Assembly (NCBI RefSeq): GCF_020176955.2 | Contig: NZ_JAIUCZ020000004.1 | Span: 186,001-250,000 of the forward strand | Reading direction: 5' to 3' | DNA length: 64,000 nucleotides | Source: Nocardia sp. alder85J | GTDB taxonomy: Bacteria > Actinomycetota > Actinomycetes > Mycobacteriales > Mycobacteriaceae | In this document: piece by piece, positions 43,381 through 51,981 of the stretch | Numbering within the stretch: the first letter of the stretch is position 1 | Layout of the letters: every line of letters begins with the position of its first letter | Notes under the pieces: model-generated | What the model was told of the DNA's origin: nothing | The model's database searches: none | What the model saw: the letters and a program-made list of their open reading frames with translations, nothing else | Made by a program: the position numbers and the translations under genes

Positions 43381-43701
43381 TCAGTTCTTCGGGGTGTTGG
43401 CGACGTTGATGTCGAAATTCGCCTTGTCGCCCTCGACGCTGGTGACGGTGACCGTCACGTCGTAACTCGAGCCCTGGTCGGTGAGGGTGCAGACGAGGGT
43501 GGCGTCCTTGCGCGCGTCGAGGTTCTGCGGGCATTCCACGCTGTCGGGCTTGCGGCCGACCTGTTCCTCGAGTTTGCTGCTGATCTGCGAGGCCACTTCG
43601 TTCTTGTCGACGGTACGAGTGCCCACCGACACGGAGCAGGCGGTCAGCGCGGCGGCGGACACGACGAATGCCGCGGTGAGGCAGCGGGTGAATCTCATCA
43701 T
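43381..43701 (-). CDS. DUF4333 lipoprotein
   Basis: A 106-residue exported lipoprotein. The signal peptide ends in a lipobox (AALTAC, about Cys22), and the mature part is a single DUF4333 domain with two cysteines (VECPQNLDARKDATLVCTLT). Such proteins are abundant in mycolic actinomycetes and have no known function. Two adjacent ATG codons (43701, 43698) follow AGGAG; the second is better spaced. Convergent with the L,D-transpeptidase gene. Confidence 0.85.
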   Translation of the reverse strand: MMRFTRCLTAAFVVSAAALTACSVSVGTRTVDKNEVASQISSKLEEQVGRKPDSVECPQNLDARKDATLVCTLTDQGSSYDVTVTVTSVEGDKANFDINVANTPKN

Positions 43702-43844
43702 TGCTCCTGCGGGACAACGGTCCCGGGCGCAGCCGACGGCGCCCGGGACCGGGACGGATCGATGGTCACGAGTAACCGCACGGTATCCGGCGGTGATTGC
43801 AGAGGCGTTGGAGCCGGTTTGGAATGCGCCGGGGCGCACCGGGT

Positions 43845-46370
43845 TCAGGCGCCGAGGTCGTCCACCGGCAGTGGCGCCGGGCCGCGGTGCAGTTCGTAGG
43901 CGCGCCGGAACGCCCGGCCGACATCCTCGTGGTGGCGGCCCTTCAGCGCCGACCAGGCCAGCGCCAGCCGCAGCCACAGGCCCGCCTCCCGTTCGAAACG
44001 CTCGGGCTCCCGGGGTAATCGGGCGCAGATCTGGAGCGCGTGCTCGGACAGGGTCGCGATGTCGGCGTGGGCCGAGCGGGTCGTCGCGGCGGTGAGCGCG
44101 AGATCGGTGATCGTCAGGGCGGTGTCGGCGTCCAGCGCCGTTCCGGCCTGCCAGGCGTGATGCGCGGTGGTGAGCACCCATTCGTAGGATCGCCGGGTGG
44201 CGTCGCGCATCCGGGTGCGGGTGACGAGGGCGTGCAGTTCGGCGCGTTCGCCCGAATCCAGCTGGGCGACAACGGCTTTGCGAGCCAGGTCGGGGCCGAA
44301 GCCGAACCAGCCGGGGCGCCCGGCGGTTTCGCCGATCATCGCCGCGTGGCGGGCGTCGCGCAGCCGCTCCCGGACCGTGGCGGCGGGCAGGCCCAGCATC
44401 TCGGCGATCGCGACGGGTTCGAACTCCGCGCCGGTCACCGCGGCCGCGGCCAGGACCGTGCGGGTGGCGGGGGCCAGTTCCGCCATCCGCCGGCGCACCA
44501 CGCCGGTGACCGCGTCGGGCACCGTGTCGCCGTCGGCCGGCAGCGTGTGGCCGTCGAAACGGCCACGGGTGGACAGGAATCGGACGATCTCGCGGACGAA
44601 GAAGGGATTGCCGCCGCAGCGCTGCCGCAGCGCCGCGACGAAGGCCGGACTCGGCGGGACCCCGGACAGTTGCTCGACCAGCAGGCCGACGGCCTCGTGG
44701 TCGAGCCCGGCCAGTTCGAGCGCCGAGATGTCGCTGCGGCCGACCAGGCGGTCGTATTCGTCCCGATCCTCGGCCGAACCCGTCGCGGACCAGGTCACCA
44801 CGATCAGGGCCGGCAGGTGGTGCAGCCGGTCGGCGAGCAGGGCCAGGACGTCGCGGGTGGGCCGGTCGGCCCGGTGCGCGTCGTCGAGCACCAGCAGTAG
44901 CGGGCGGGCGGCCGCGAATTCCCGTATCGCCCGGACGATCCCGTCGATGGCCTCGAAGCGGGGATCGGCGGTCCGGGGCGCGATCGGCCGCGGCGGCCAT
45001 TCGGGCCACTCCGGGACCAGCGCCGCCACTTCGGGGGCCGCGGCGCACACCGCCGCGCGCGGCCCGGTGCCGAGCAGCTCACCCAGCTCCCGCAACAGCT
45101 GGATCCAGCCCCACAGCGCCGGCCTGCGCACGCCGTCGGGGTGTCCGGCCCAGGCCACCGCCATCTCGGCGGCGCGGGCCTCCCCGGCCAGGGCGGCCGC
45201 GAGTGCGGTCTTGCCGATGCCGCTCTCCCCGGAGAACACGGCCAGGCCGCCGCGGCCGCGGCGTGCCGAGTCGGCCATCCGGCCCAGCCAGGCGAGTTCG
45301 GCGGTCCGGCCGACGACGGGATGTCCGGTGCCGCCGGTTCCGGCCGGGCCGGCGACCGTCACCGGGGCCGGGTGCGGAATCAGGGGGACGGCGTCGTCGC
45401 GGCACAGGCCGTGGAACAGCCGGCGCAGGTCGTCGCCGGGGGTGACGCCCAGCTCGCGGCCGAGCACCTCGCGCACGCGATCGTAGGCCTGCAACGCCTC
45501 GGCGCGGCGTCCCGAGCGGAACAGCGCCTGCATCAGTTGCGCCCACAGCCGCTCCTGTACCGGCGCCGCCGCGATGGCGGCCTCGATCTCCGGCACCAGG
45601 TCGACATGGCGGCCGAGCAACAGGGCGGCGTCGAAGCGGGCCTCGATCGCGCTGCGGCGCAACCCCGCCAGGCGTTCGATCGCCGGATCGGCGAAGGACC
45701 ATCCGCTGAACTCGGCCAGCGGATCCCCGCGCCACAGTTGCCCGGCGCGGGTGAGCAGGTCGTGCGCGGCGGCGGCGTCACCGTCGGCCAGTGCCCGCCG
45801 ACCGGCGCCGACCAGCTCCTCGAACCGATGGATGTCGACCGGGTCGCCGCCGAGCGCCAGCTGATAACCGACGGAGCGGGTCAGCAGCCGTTGCGGCGCG
45901 GGCGAATCCGCGGCGGTCTGGAACGCCCGGCGTAGATTCGCCACGTACGAGCGCAGTGAGGCCAGCGCCTTCTCGGGGGGACGCTGCCCCCACAATCCGT
46001 CGACGAGCCGATCGAACCGCACCACCGAACCATCGGCGAGAAGCAGGATCGCCAGTACCGCTCGCTGTTTCGGGCCACCCAGCGGCAGTTCGCCATGACG
46101 ACCCAGCGGCAGCTCGGTAGTACGACCCGGCGGCAGCTCGCCGTTACGACCGAGCGACAGTTCGCCGTTGCCCCCGAGCGGTGGGTCGCCACTACCGCCG
46201 AGCGGCAGCTCGCCACCGCCGCCGAGCGGCAGCTCACCACTACCACCGGGCGCCGGCTCTCCGCTATCGGCCCGCACCCTCATCGGACCGAACAGAAAGT
46301 ATTCCAAATCCTCGTGCCGATCCCTCCGGCGGCGCGATCCCCGATTCCCGCTCCGTGCCTCCGCTAACAC
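43845..46370 (-). CDS. BTAD-domain transcriptional regulator with AAA ATPase (SARP/AfsR-like)
   Basis: An 841-residue regulator. The N-terminal winged helix (PKQRAVLAILLLADGSVVRF and LRSYVANLRRAF) is followed by the bacterial transcriptional activation domain (about 170-320), an AAA/STAND ATPase (Walker A SGESGIGKTALAA, Walker B LLLVLDDAHRADRPT), and a helical C-terminus. The loop before the winged helix, normally one GELPLGG turn, is expanded to eight 8-residue units (residues 37-99). GTG at 46370 opens the frame; a TTG at about 46307 would give the family-like start LEYFLFGPMRVRA. Targets unknown; no biosynthetic cluster is adjacent. Confidence 0.88.
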   Translation of the reverse strand: MLAEARSGNRGSRRRRDRHEDLEYFLFGPMRVRADSGEPAPGGSGELPLGGGGELPLGGSGDPPLGGNGELSLGRNGELPPGRTTELPLGRHGELPLGGPKQRAVLAILLLADGSVVRFDRLVDGLWGQRPPEKALASLRSYVANLRRAFQTAADSPAPQRLLTRSVGYQLALGGDPVDIHRFEELVGAGRRALADGDAAAAHDLLTRAGQLWRGDPLAEFSGWSFADPAIERLAGLRRSAIEARFDAALLLGRHVDLVPEIEAAIAAAPVQERLWAQLMQALFRSGRRAEALQAYDRVREVLGRELGVTPGDDLRRLFHGLCRDDAVPLIPHPAPVTVAGPAGTGGTGHPVVGRTAELAWLGRMADSARRGRGGLAVFSGESGIGKTALAAALAGEARAAEMAVAWAGHPDGVRRPALWGWIQLLRELGELLGTGPRAAVCAAAPEVAALVPEWPEWPPRPIAPRTADPRFEAIDGIVRAIREFAAARPLLLVLDDAHRADRPTRDVLALLADRLHHLPALIVVTWSATGSAEDRDEYDRLVGRSDISALELAGLDHEAVGLLVEQLSGVPPSPAFVAALRQRCGGNPFFVREIVRFLSTRGRFDGHTLPADGDTVPDAVTGVVRRRMAELAPATRTVLAAAAVTGAEFEPVAIAEMLGLPAATVRERLRDARHAAMIGETAGRPGWFGFGPDLARKAVVAQLDSGERAELHALVTRTRMRDATRRSYEWVLTTAHHAWQAGTALDADTALTITDLALTAATTRSAHADIATLSEHALQICARLPREPERFEREAGLWLRLALAWSALKGRHHEDVGRAFRRAYELHRGPAPLPVDDLGA
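46074..46262. repeat. 24-bp in-frame tandem repeat array (about 8 units)
   Basis: Consecutive units encode GEPAPGGS, GELPLGGG, GELPLGGS, GDPPLGGN, GELSLGRN, GELPPGRT, TELPLGRH and GELPLGG. Units are diverged but constant in length. It resembles a VNTR and lies inside the N-terminal DNA-binding region of the BTAD regulator. Confidence 0.9.
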
Positions 46371-46479
46371 TGGGATTGTAGACCGGCGACTCGGCTTCCT
46401 GTGAACTTTCCCAGTGTCACAACATGAACAGGACCGACCGGTCTGTAATGTGTCACCGGCCGGAAACCGCTGTCACCGA

Positions 46480-46857
46480 TCAGAATCCGAGTGCCACGGC
46501 CTCCCCGGTCAGACCGGCCGCGCACAGCGCGAGACAACCGGCGGCGACCGCCACCGCGATCGGCCACGCGGTACGGCCGCGGCGCATCCGCACCACCGTG
46601 ACCACCGTGCCGCACACCAGCAGCAATCCCGCCACCAGCACCGCGGCTGCCAGCGCGTAGAACGCGTGATCGGGGCTGCACCGGTCCGGCGGGCAGACAT
46701 CGGTGAAGGCGAACAGGAACAACCCCGTCGCGCCGGTCAGTCCGCAGCCCAGTAGGGCGAGGACCAGCAGGCAGACCGACACCGCCACCTCCCATCCGGC
46801 GGCGGCCGGGCGCGCGGGCGGCGGCGGGGCGTTCCACCCGGGCGGCGGGAGCGACAT
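46480..46857 (-). CDS. Small membrane protein, unknown
   Basis: A 125-residue protein. A Pro/Ala-rich N-terminus (MSLPPPGWNAPPPPARPAAA) is followed by three predicted helices, the last two joined by a short arginine-rich loop (RMRRGR). The loop after helix 1 contains VCPPDRCSPDHA with two cysteines. ATG at 46857, or an in-frame GTG two codons upstream at 46863. No family recognised. It lies opposite a secreted-protein gene, across the palindrome and GGAAC repeats of 46.88-46.98 kb. Confidence 0.65.
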   Translation of the reverse strand: MSLPPPGWNAPPPPARPAAAGWEVAVSVCLLVLALLGCGLTGATGLFLFAFTDVCPPDRCSPDHAFYALAAAVLVAGLLLVCGTVVTVVRMRRGRTAWPIAVAVAAGCLALCAAGLTGEAVALGF

Positions 46858-46878
46858 ACGCACACGATAATTCGGACG

Positions 46879-46908
46879 GTTCGGAACGTGGTTGGAACTG
46901 TTTGGAAC
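46879..46908. promoter_or_regulatory. Three helically phased GTT(Y)GGAAC repeats
   Basis: GGAAC occurs at 46883, 46894 and 46904 (spacing 11 and 10 bp), each preceded by GTT with or without one pyrimidine. The array starts about 20 nt upstream of the minus-strand membrane gene. It looks like a cooperative binding site, or overlapping ECF-sigma -35 elements. Confidence 0.5.
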
Positions 46909-46947
46909 AGGCTCCGGACCGGCCCGTCCGCCGGTTCGCCGGGCCCC

Positions 46948-46977
46948 CCGTATGCCCCCTGTTCAGGGGGCATACGG
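46948..46977. promoter_or_regulatory. Perfect 30-bp palindrome
   Basis: CCGTATGCCCCCTG and CAGGGGGCATACGG form a perfect 14-bp inverted repeat around TT. It lies between divergent genes, so a terminator role is unlikely unless for the 5' leader of the secreted-protein gene. A 2-nt loop disfavours an RNA hairpin and favours a protein-binding operator. Confidence 0.6.
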
Positions 46978-47035
46978 CCCCGATTTCGGCCAGGGACTTG
47001 CGATCTTCTCGTGGTTGTGGGGAAAGATGTTGTCC

Positions 47036-47482
47036 ATGACCGCATCTCGAGTGACTCGATCCCTGTTGCGTGCCGCACCGGCAGTGCTGTTCGCCGTGGT
47101 CGCCGCCGCGACCTTCACCGCCGTCGGAGGTGTGGCGACCGCGCAGGCTCCTCTGGGCGGCATGCCGCCCGCGCTCGGCATCCCCGGCGCCTCGCACCAC
47201 CTGCAGATCCTGCCGGGTCAGAACAGCACCGGCGCCAGCGGCAGCATTGCCCCGGGCCAGAACGACGCCTACTCCATCTCCACCGCGCCGGGCCAGAACC
47301 TGGCCTTCGACGTCACCTCCGCGTCCGGCAACGCCGTGCTCACGGTGGCGCCGCTGATCGGCCCGATGGTGGCGCAGGAGGTGCCGCACGCCGACGTCGT
47401 CGCCGACGGCCACGACTACCAGATCGCGGTCTCCACGCCCGACGGCGCCGCGGACTACACGCTGACCGTCACCGCGTACTGA
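47036..47482 (+). CDS. Small secreted protein, unknown
   Basis: A 148-residue exported protein. A signal peptide (VTRSLLRAAPAVLFAVVAAA ... VATAQA) ends about residue 36. The mature domain has repeated PGQN turns (LPGQNSTG, APGQNDA, APGQNLAF) and a beta-rich C-terminus ending YTLTVTAY, which resembles a small pre-peptidase-like beta sandwich. An alternative ATG at 47027 lies 9 nt upstream. Precedes smc on the same strand; no functional link is evident. Confidence 0.75.
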   Translation: MTASRVTRSLLRAAPAVLFAVVAAATFTAVGGVATAQAPLGGMPPALGIPGASHHLQILPGQNSTGASGSIAPGQNDAYSISTAPGQNLAFDVTSASGNAVLTVAPLIGPMVAQEVPHADVVADGHDYQIAVSTPDGAADYTLTVTAY

Positions 47483-47564
47483 CCGGCCGCCCTGCCGGGG
47501 GAGAACCCGATTCCCCCGGCAGCCTCGCGGCAATCGCCCGCGCACGCGGGTAGATTGGCCAGCT

Positions 47565-50500
47565 GTGCATCTGAAGAGTCTGACGCTGAAGGGATTCAAA
47601 TCCTTCGCGTCCGCGACGACGCTCCGTTTCGAGCCGGGCATCACCTGTGTGGTCGGTCCCAACGGTTCGGGCAAGTCGAACGTCGTCGACGCGCTCACCT
47701 GGGTGATGGGTGAACAGGGCGCGAAGGCCCTGCGCGGCGGCAAGATGCAGGACGTCATCTTCGCGGGCACCGCGGGCCGCGCGCCGCTGGGCCGCGCCGA
47801 GGTGACGCTCACCATCGACAACTCCGACGGCGCGCTGCCGATCGACTACTCCGAGGTGTCGATCACCCGGCGGATGTTCCGCGACGGCGCCGGCGAATAC
47901 GAGATCAACGGCAACACCTGCCGCCTGATGGACGTGCAGGAACTGCTGTCGGACTCCGGCATCGGCCGGGAGATGCACGTCATCGTCGGGCAGGGGCAGT
48001 TGTCGGCGATCCTGGAGTCCCGGCCGGAGGATCGGCGCGCCTTCATCGAGGAGGCCGCGGGCGTGCTCAAGCACCGCCGCCGCAAGGAGAAGGCGGTCCG
48101 CAAGCTGGAGGCGATGCAGTCCAATCTGGCCCGCCTCACCGACCTCACCACCGAGCTGCGCCGCCAGCTCAAGCCGCTGGGCCGGCAGGCCGAGGTGGCG
48201 CGCCGCGCCGCCACCGTGCAGTCCGACCTGCGCGACGCGCGATTGCGCCTGGCCGCCGACGATCTGGTGTCGCGCCGCCGCGATCTGGAGAGCCAGCAGA
48301 GCAAGGAGGCGTTCGCCCGCGAGCAGCACATCACCGTGCAGGCCGAACTGGATGCCGCCAACGCCGCCCTCGCACAGCAGGAATTCGAGCTGTCCCGGCT
48401 CAATCCCGCCGCCGACGCCGCCGCGCAGACCTGGTTCCAGCTGTCGGCGCTGGTGGAGCGGGTCAACGCCACCATTCGTATCGCCCGCGACCGGGCCCGC
48501 AACCTGGCCATCGCCGCACCCACCGGCGGCGGCCGCGATCCGGAACAGCTGGAGGCCGAGGCCGAGCGGGTGGAGGCCGAGGAGGCCGAACTGCTGGCCG
48601 CCGTCGAGGTCGCCACCGCGACCCTGGAGGCCGCCCGGGAACAGCTGTACGAGCGGGAACAGGCCGCCAAGGCGGCCGAGCAGGCCCATCTGGCGGCCGT
48701 GCGCGCCATCGCCGATCGCCGCGAGGGCCTGGCCCGGCTGACCGGCCAGGTGGAGATGCTGCGCAGCCGCGCGCAGTCCGCGGACGCCGAGATCGGCCGG
48801 CTCTCCGGCACCCTGGCCGACGCGCGGCAGCGCGGCGCCGCCGCCGAGGCCGAATTCGAATCCGCCCAAACCGAACTCGGCGAGCTGGAGGCGGGCGAGG
48901 AGAGTCTCGACGCCGCCTACGAACATGCCGCCGCGGCCCTGGCGCAGGCAGAGGAACGGGTCACCGAACTGCGCGAGCGCGATCGCGAGGCGGGGAAGAA
49001 GGTCGCCTCGCTGTCGGCCCGGATCGAGGCCCTGACCATGGGGCTGGCCCGCAAGGACGGCGGCGCCTGGCTGCTGGAACAGCACAGCGGCGGATTGCGT
49101 GGCCGCCTGTCCGAACAGTTGCGGGTGCACCCCGGCTATCAGGCCGCCGTCGCCGCGGCGCTGGGGCCGCTCGCCGATGCCGTCACCGCCGACGGTCACC
49201 GGGTCGCGCACGAGGCGGTCGCGGCGATGAAGGCCGCCGACAGCGGCCGGGCGGGCGTGGTCTACGCGGGTGCCGCGGCGCGGTCGCGCGCGGCCGATGC
49301 CGGGATCGTTCACGCCGCGCGGGCCGAGGCCGGTGGCGCGGACTCGGCAGGGGCCGGTCATATCGGCTCGGCCGATACCGGCGCGCTCGGTTCCGGTGCG
49401 GGAACGAATCTTTCGGTCGCGCCGTTCGGCGCGCCGGTGTCCGCCACCGCCGGTGGCCGGGTGGGGTCACCGGAGCTCGCGCTGCCCGCCGGGGCGCGGT
49501 GGCTGGTCGAGGTGGTCGACTGCCCCGCCGAACTGTGGGGGGCGATCGCGACGCTCGGGGCCGAGACCGTGGTGGCCGACGATCTCACCGTGGTGGCCGC
49601 GGTGCTCGCCGTCGATCCCGGGCTGCGGGTGGTGACCCGCGACGGCGATCTGGCCGGGTCCGGCTGGTTGGTCGGCGGCTCCGACCGGGCCCCGAGCCAG
49701 CTGGAGGTGCAGGCCGAGATCGACACGGCGCGTGCCGAACTGGAGTCCTGGCAGCGGCAGGCCGAGGAGTTGGAGGCCGCGCTGTCGGGGGCGCTGGACG
49801 AGCAGCGCGACCGCAAGGACTCCGCCGACCAGGCGCTGCTGGCGTTGCACGAATCCGATCAGTCGATGGTCGCGACCTACGACCGGCTGGGCCGGCTCGG
49901 CGAGGCCGCCCGGGTGGCGCGGTCCGACAGCGAGCGGCTGGTGGCCCAGCGCGACGACGCCGAGACCGCCCGCGACGAGAACCTGACCCGGCTGGCCGAA
50001 CTGGAGGACCGGCTGCGGCACGCGGAATCCGAACAGTCCGAACTGGATTCGCACGCCGACGCCGGTACCGAGACCGCCGGGCAGCAGCGCGAGGACGCCG
50101 CCGCCGCGCTGGCCGAGGCCCGCGCCCTGGAGGTGGAGGCCCGGCTGACCGTCCGCACCGCCGAGGAACGCGCGGAATCCGTTCGGGGCAAAGCGGATTC
50201 ACTGCGCCGCGCCGCCCGCGCCGAACGGGAGACCCGGGCCCGCGCCGAACGCGCCCAGTCCGCCCGCCGCCGCGCCGCCGAGGTGGCCACCGCGGTCGCC
50301 GACGGCGCCGAACGTGTTGCGGCGGAACTGGAAACGGTGGTCGGCGCGGCCGCCGCCCGCCGCGACGATCTGGTCCGGCGTCGCACCGAATGCGCCGCCG
50401 CCGTCGATCGCATCAAGGAGCGCAGCCGCGCGCTCGCCACCCAGCTGGCCCAGCTCACCGACACCGTGCACCGCGACGAGGTGGCCCGCGCCCAATCCGC

Positions 50501-51386
50501 GCTGCGCATCGAGCAGTTGGAGCAGACCATCGCCGACCAGTTCGGTATCGCGCTCGACGACCTGATCGGCGAGTACGGCCCCGACGTGCCGATGCCGCCG
50601 TCGGCGCTGGAGGTGCAGGAGTACGAGCAGGCCAAGGAGCGCGGCGAGGCGGTCAGCCCGCCGCAGCCGATGCCCTACGACCGGGCCACCGAGGAGCGCC
50701 GGGTCAAGCGCGCGGAGAAGGACCTCGCCACCCTGGGCAAGGTGAATCCCCTCGCGCTGGAGGAGTTCGCGGCCCTGGAGGAGCGCTACAACTTCCTGGC
50801 CACCCAGCTCGAGGATGTGAAGAAGGCCCGGCAGGATCTGCTGGACGTGGTGTCCGATGTGGATGCCCGTATCCTTCAGGTCTTTTCGGAGGCGTACGAG
50901 GACGTGTCCCGCGAATTCGTCGGGGTCTTCGGCAAACTGTTCCCCGGCGGCGAGGGCCGGCTGCTGCTCACCGACCCCTCCGACATGCTCACCACCGGCG
51001 TCGAGGTGGAGGCCCGCCCGCCGGGCAAGAAGGTGAAGCGGCTGTCGCTGCTGTCCGGCGGTGAGAAGTCGCTGACCGCGGTGGCCCTGCTGGTGGCGAT
51101 CTTCCGGGCCCGCCCCTCCCCGTTCTACGTGATGGACGAGGTGGAGGCCGCCCTCGACGACACCAACCTGCGCCGCCTGATCGGGCTGTTCGAGCAGCTG
51201 CGGGAGAAGTCGCAGCTGATCGTCATCACCCACCAGAAGCCGACCATGGAGGTCGCGGACGCGCTCTACGGCGTCAGCATGCGCGGCGACGGGATCACCC
51301 AGGTCATCTCGCAGCGCCTGCGCAATGACAATCTGCGGGGGGACAACAACCTGCGCGGCGACAGTCTGGCGCCCACGACCGCATAG
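47565..51386 (+). CDS. smc: Chromosome segregation ATPase SMC
   Basis: Structural-maintenance-of-chromosomes ATPase that compacts and segregates the nucleoid with ScpAB. The 1273 residues show Walker A GPNGSGKSN (31-39), two long coiled coils, a hinge around 520-690, and the C-terminal signature LSGGEKSLTAVALLVAI with Walker B FYVMDEVEAALDDTN. A 70-residue Ala/Gly/Ser-rich insertion (about 568-640) in the hinge accounts for most of the extra length over the usual 1190-1210. GTG start at 47565 fits the conserved LKSLTLKGFKSFA. In M. tuberculosis ftsY follows directly; here 5.5 kb of other genes intervene. Confidence 0.97.
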   Translation: MHLKSLTLKGFKSFASATTLRFEPGITCVVGPNGSGKSNVVDALTWVMGEQGAKALRGGKMQDVIFAGTAGRAPLGRAEVTLTIDNSDGALPIDYSEVSITRRMFRDGAGEYEINGNTCRLMDVQELLSDSGIGREMHVIVGQGQLSAILESRPEDRRAFIEEAAGVLKHRRRKEKAVRKLEAMQSNLARLTDLTTELRRQLKPLGRQAEVARRAATVQSDLRDARLRLAADDLVSRRRDLESQQSKEAFAREQHITVQAELDAANAALAQQEFELSRLNPAADAAAQTWFQLSALVERVNATIRIARDRARNLAIAAPTGGGRDPEQLEAEAERVEAEEAELLAAVEVATATLEAAREQLYEREQAAKAAEQAHLAAVRAIADRREGLARLTGQVEMLRSRAQSADAEIGRLSGTLADARQRGAAAEAEFESAQTELGELEAGEESLDAAYEHAAAALAQAEERVTELRERDREAGKKVASLSARIEALTMGLARKDGGAWLLEQHSGGLRGRLSEQLRVHPGYQAAVAAALGPLADAVTADGHRVAHEAVAAMKAADSGRAGVVYAGAAARSRAADAGIVHAARAEAGGADSAGAGHIGSADTGALGSGAGTNLSVAPFGAPVSATAGGRVGSPELALPAGARWLVEVVDCPAELWGAIATLGAETVVADDLTVVAAVLAVDPGLRVVTRDGDLAGSGWLVGGSDRAPSQLEVQAEIDTARAELESWQRQAEELEAALSGALDEQRDRKDSADQALLALHESDQSMVATYDRLGRLGEAARVARSDSERLVAQRDDAETARDENLTRLAELEDRLRHAESEQSELDSHADAGTETAGQQREDAAAALAEARALEVEARLTVRTAEERAESVRGKADSLRRAARAERETRARAERAQSARRRAAEVATAVADGAERVAAELETVVGAAAARRDDLVRRRTECAAAVDRIKERSRALATQLAQLTDTVHRDEVARAQSALRIEQLEQTIADQFGIALDDLIGEYGPDVPMPPSALEVQEYEQAKERGEAVSPPQPMPYDRATEERRVKRAEKDLATLGKVNPLALEEFAALEERYNFLATQLEDVKKARQDLLDVVSDVDARILQVFSEAYEDVSREFVGVFGKLFPGGEGRLLLTDPSDMLTTGVEVEARPPGKKVKRLSLLSGGEKSLTAVALLVAIFRARPSPFYVMDEVEAALDDTNLRRLIGLFEQLREKSQLIVITHQKPTMEVADALYGVSMRGDGITQVISQRLRNDNLRGDNNLRGDSLAPTTA

Positions 51387-51387
51387 C

Positions 51388-51412
51388 CCTGCCCGACGCC
51401 GGGCCGGGCAGG
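51388..51412 (+). terminator. Hairpin after smc
   Basis: CCTGCCCG pairs with CGGGCAGG around a 9-nt loop, beginning 2 nt after the smc stop. Confidence 0.55.
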
Positions 51413-51544
51413 TGGAACCGGCGGACCGGTATCGACCGGCTCCAACGGGTTTCCAACATGTTCGCAATCGCGTGCTCCTATCTTTCGCAGTGCGATTTTC
51501 GACTCCGGGGTCGAAGGGCCTCGGCGAATCAGGAGAGAGAGCAC

Positions 51545-51955
51545 GTGACCGACCCTTATCAGCAGGAGCCGGGATACGGACCGCAGGCAGGCCCGTCCGG
51601 CGGCCCGGTTCCCCCGGTCCCGCCCCCGCCCCCCGCTTACGGTCAGCCCCCCGCCTACGGTCAGCCGCCGGTCTACGGCCGGCCCGGCGGCGATCCGGAG
51701 GCGCCGTTCGGGCGCAACGCGCAGGGTGAGCCCTATTCGGACAAGTCGAAGCTGGTCGCGGGCCTGCTGGAGATCTTCCTGGGCAGCTTCGGCATCGGCC
51801 GGTTCTACCTGGGCTACACCGGCATCGGCATCGCCCAGATCGCGGTCACCTGGCTGACCTGCGGCGTCGGCGCCCTCTGGCCACTGATCGACGGCATCAT
51901 GATGCTGACCGGCAAGGTGCGCGACCCGCAGGGCCGTCCGTTGCAGGAGAGCTAG
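51545..51955 (+). CDS. TM2-domain membrane protein
   Basis: A 136-residue protein. The N-terminal half is Pro/Gly/Tyr-rich with two AYGQPP repeats. The C-terminal TM2 domain has two helices with the family motif KLVAGLLEIFLGSFGIGRFY and LWPLIDGIMMLTGKVRD. GTG at 51545 follows AGGAGAGAG. TM2 proteins are widespread and uncharacterised in actinobacteria. Convergent with the aldo/keto reductase gene. Confidence 0.87.
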   Translation: MTDPYQQEPGYGPQAGPSGGPVPPVPPPPPAYGQPPAYGQPPVYGRPGGDPEAPFGRNAQGEPYSDKSKLVAGLLEIFLGSFGIGRFYLGYTGIGIAQIAVTWLTCGVGALWPLIDGIMMLTGKVRDPQGRPLQES

Positions 51956-51981
51956 CCGGAAGTGCCGGTCCCCGAATCGGA

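Noticed and set aside
46948..46977. Palindrome as a rho-independent terminator
   Set aside because: It lies between divergent genes, has no T tract and leaves only a 2-nt loop.
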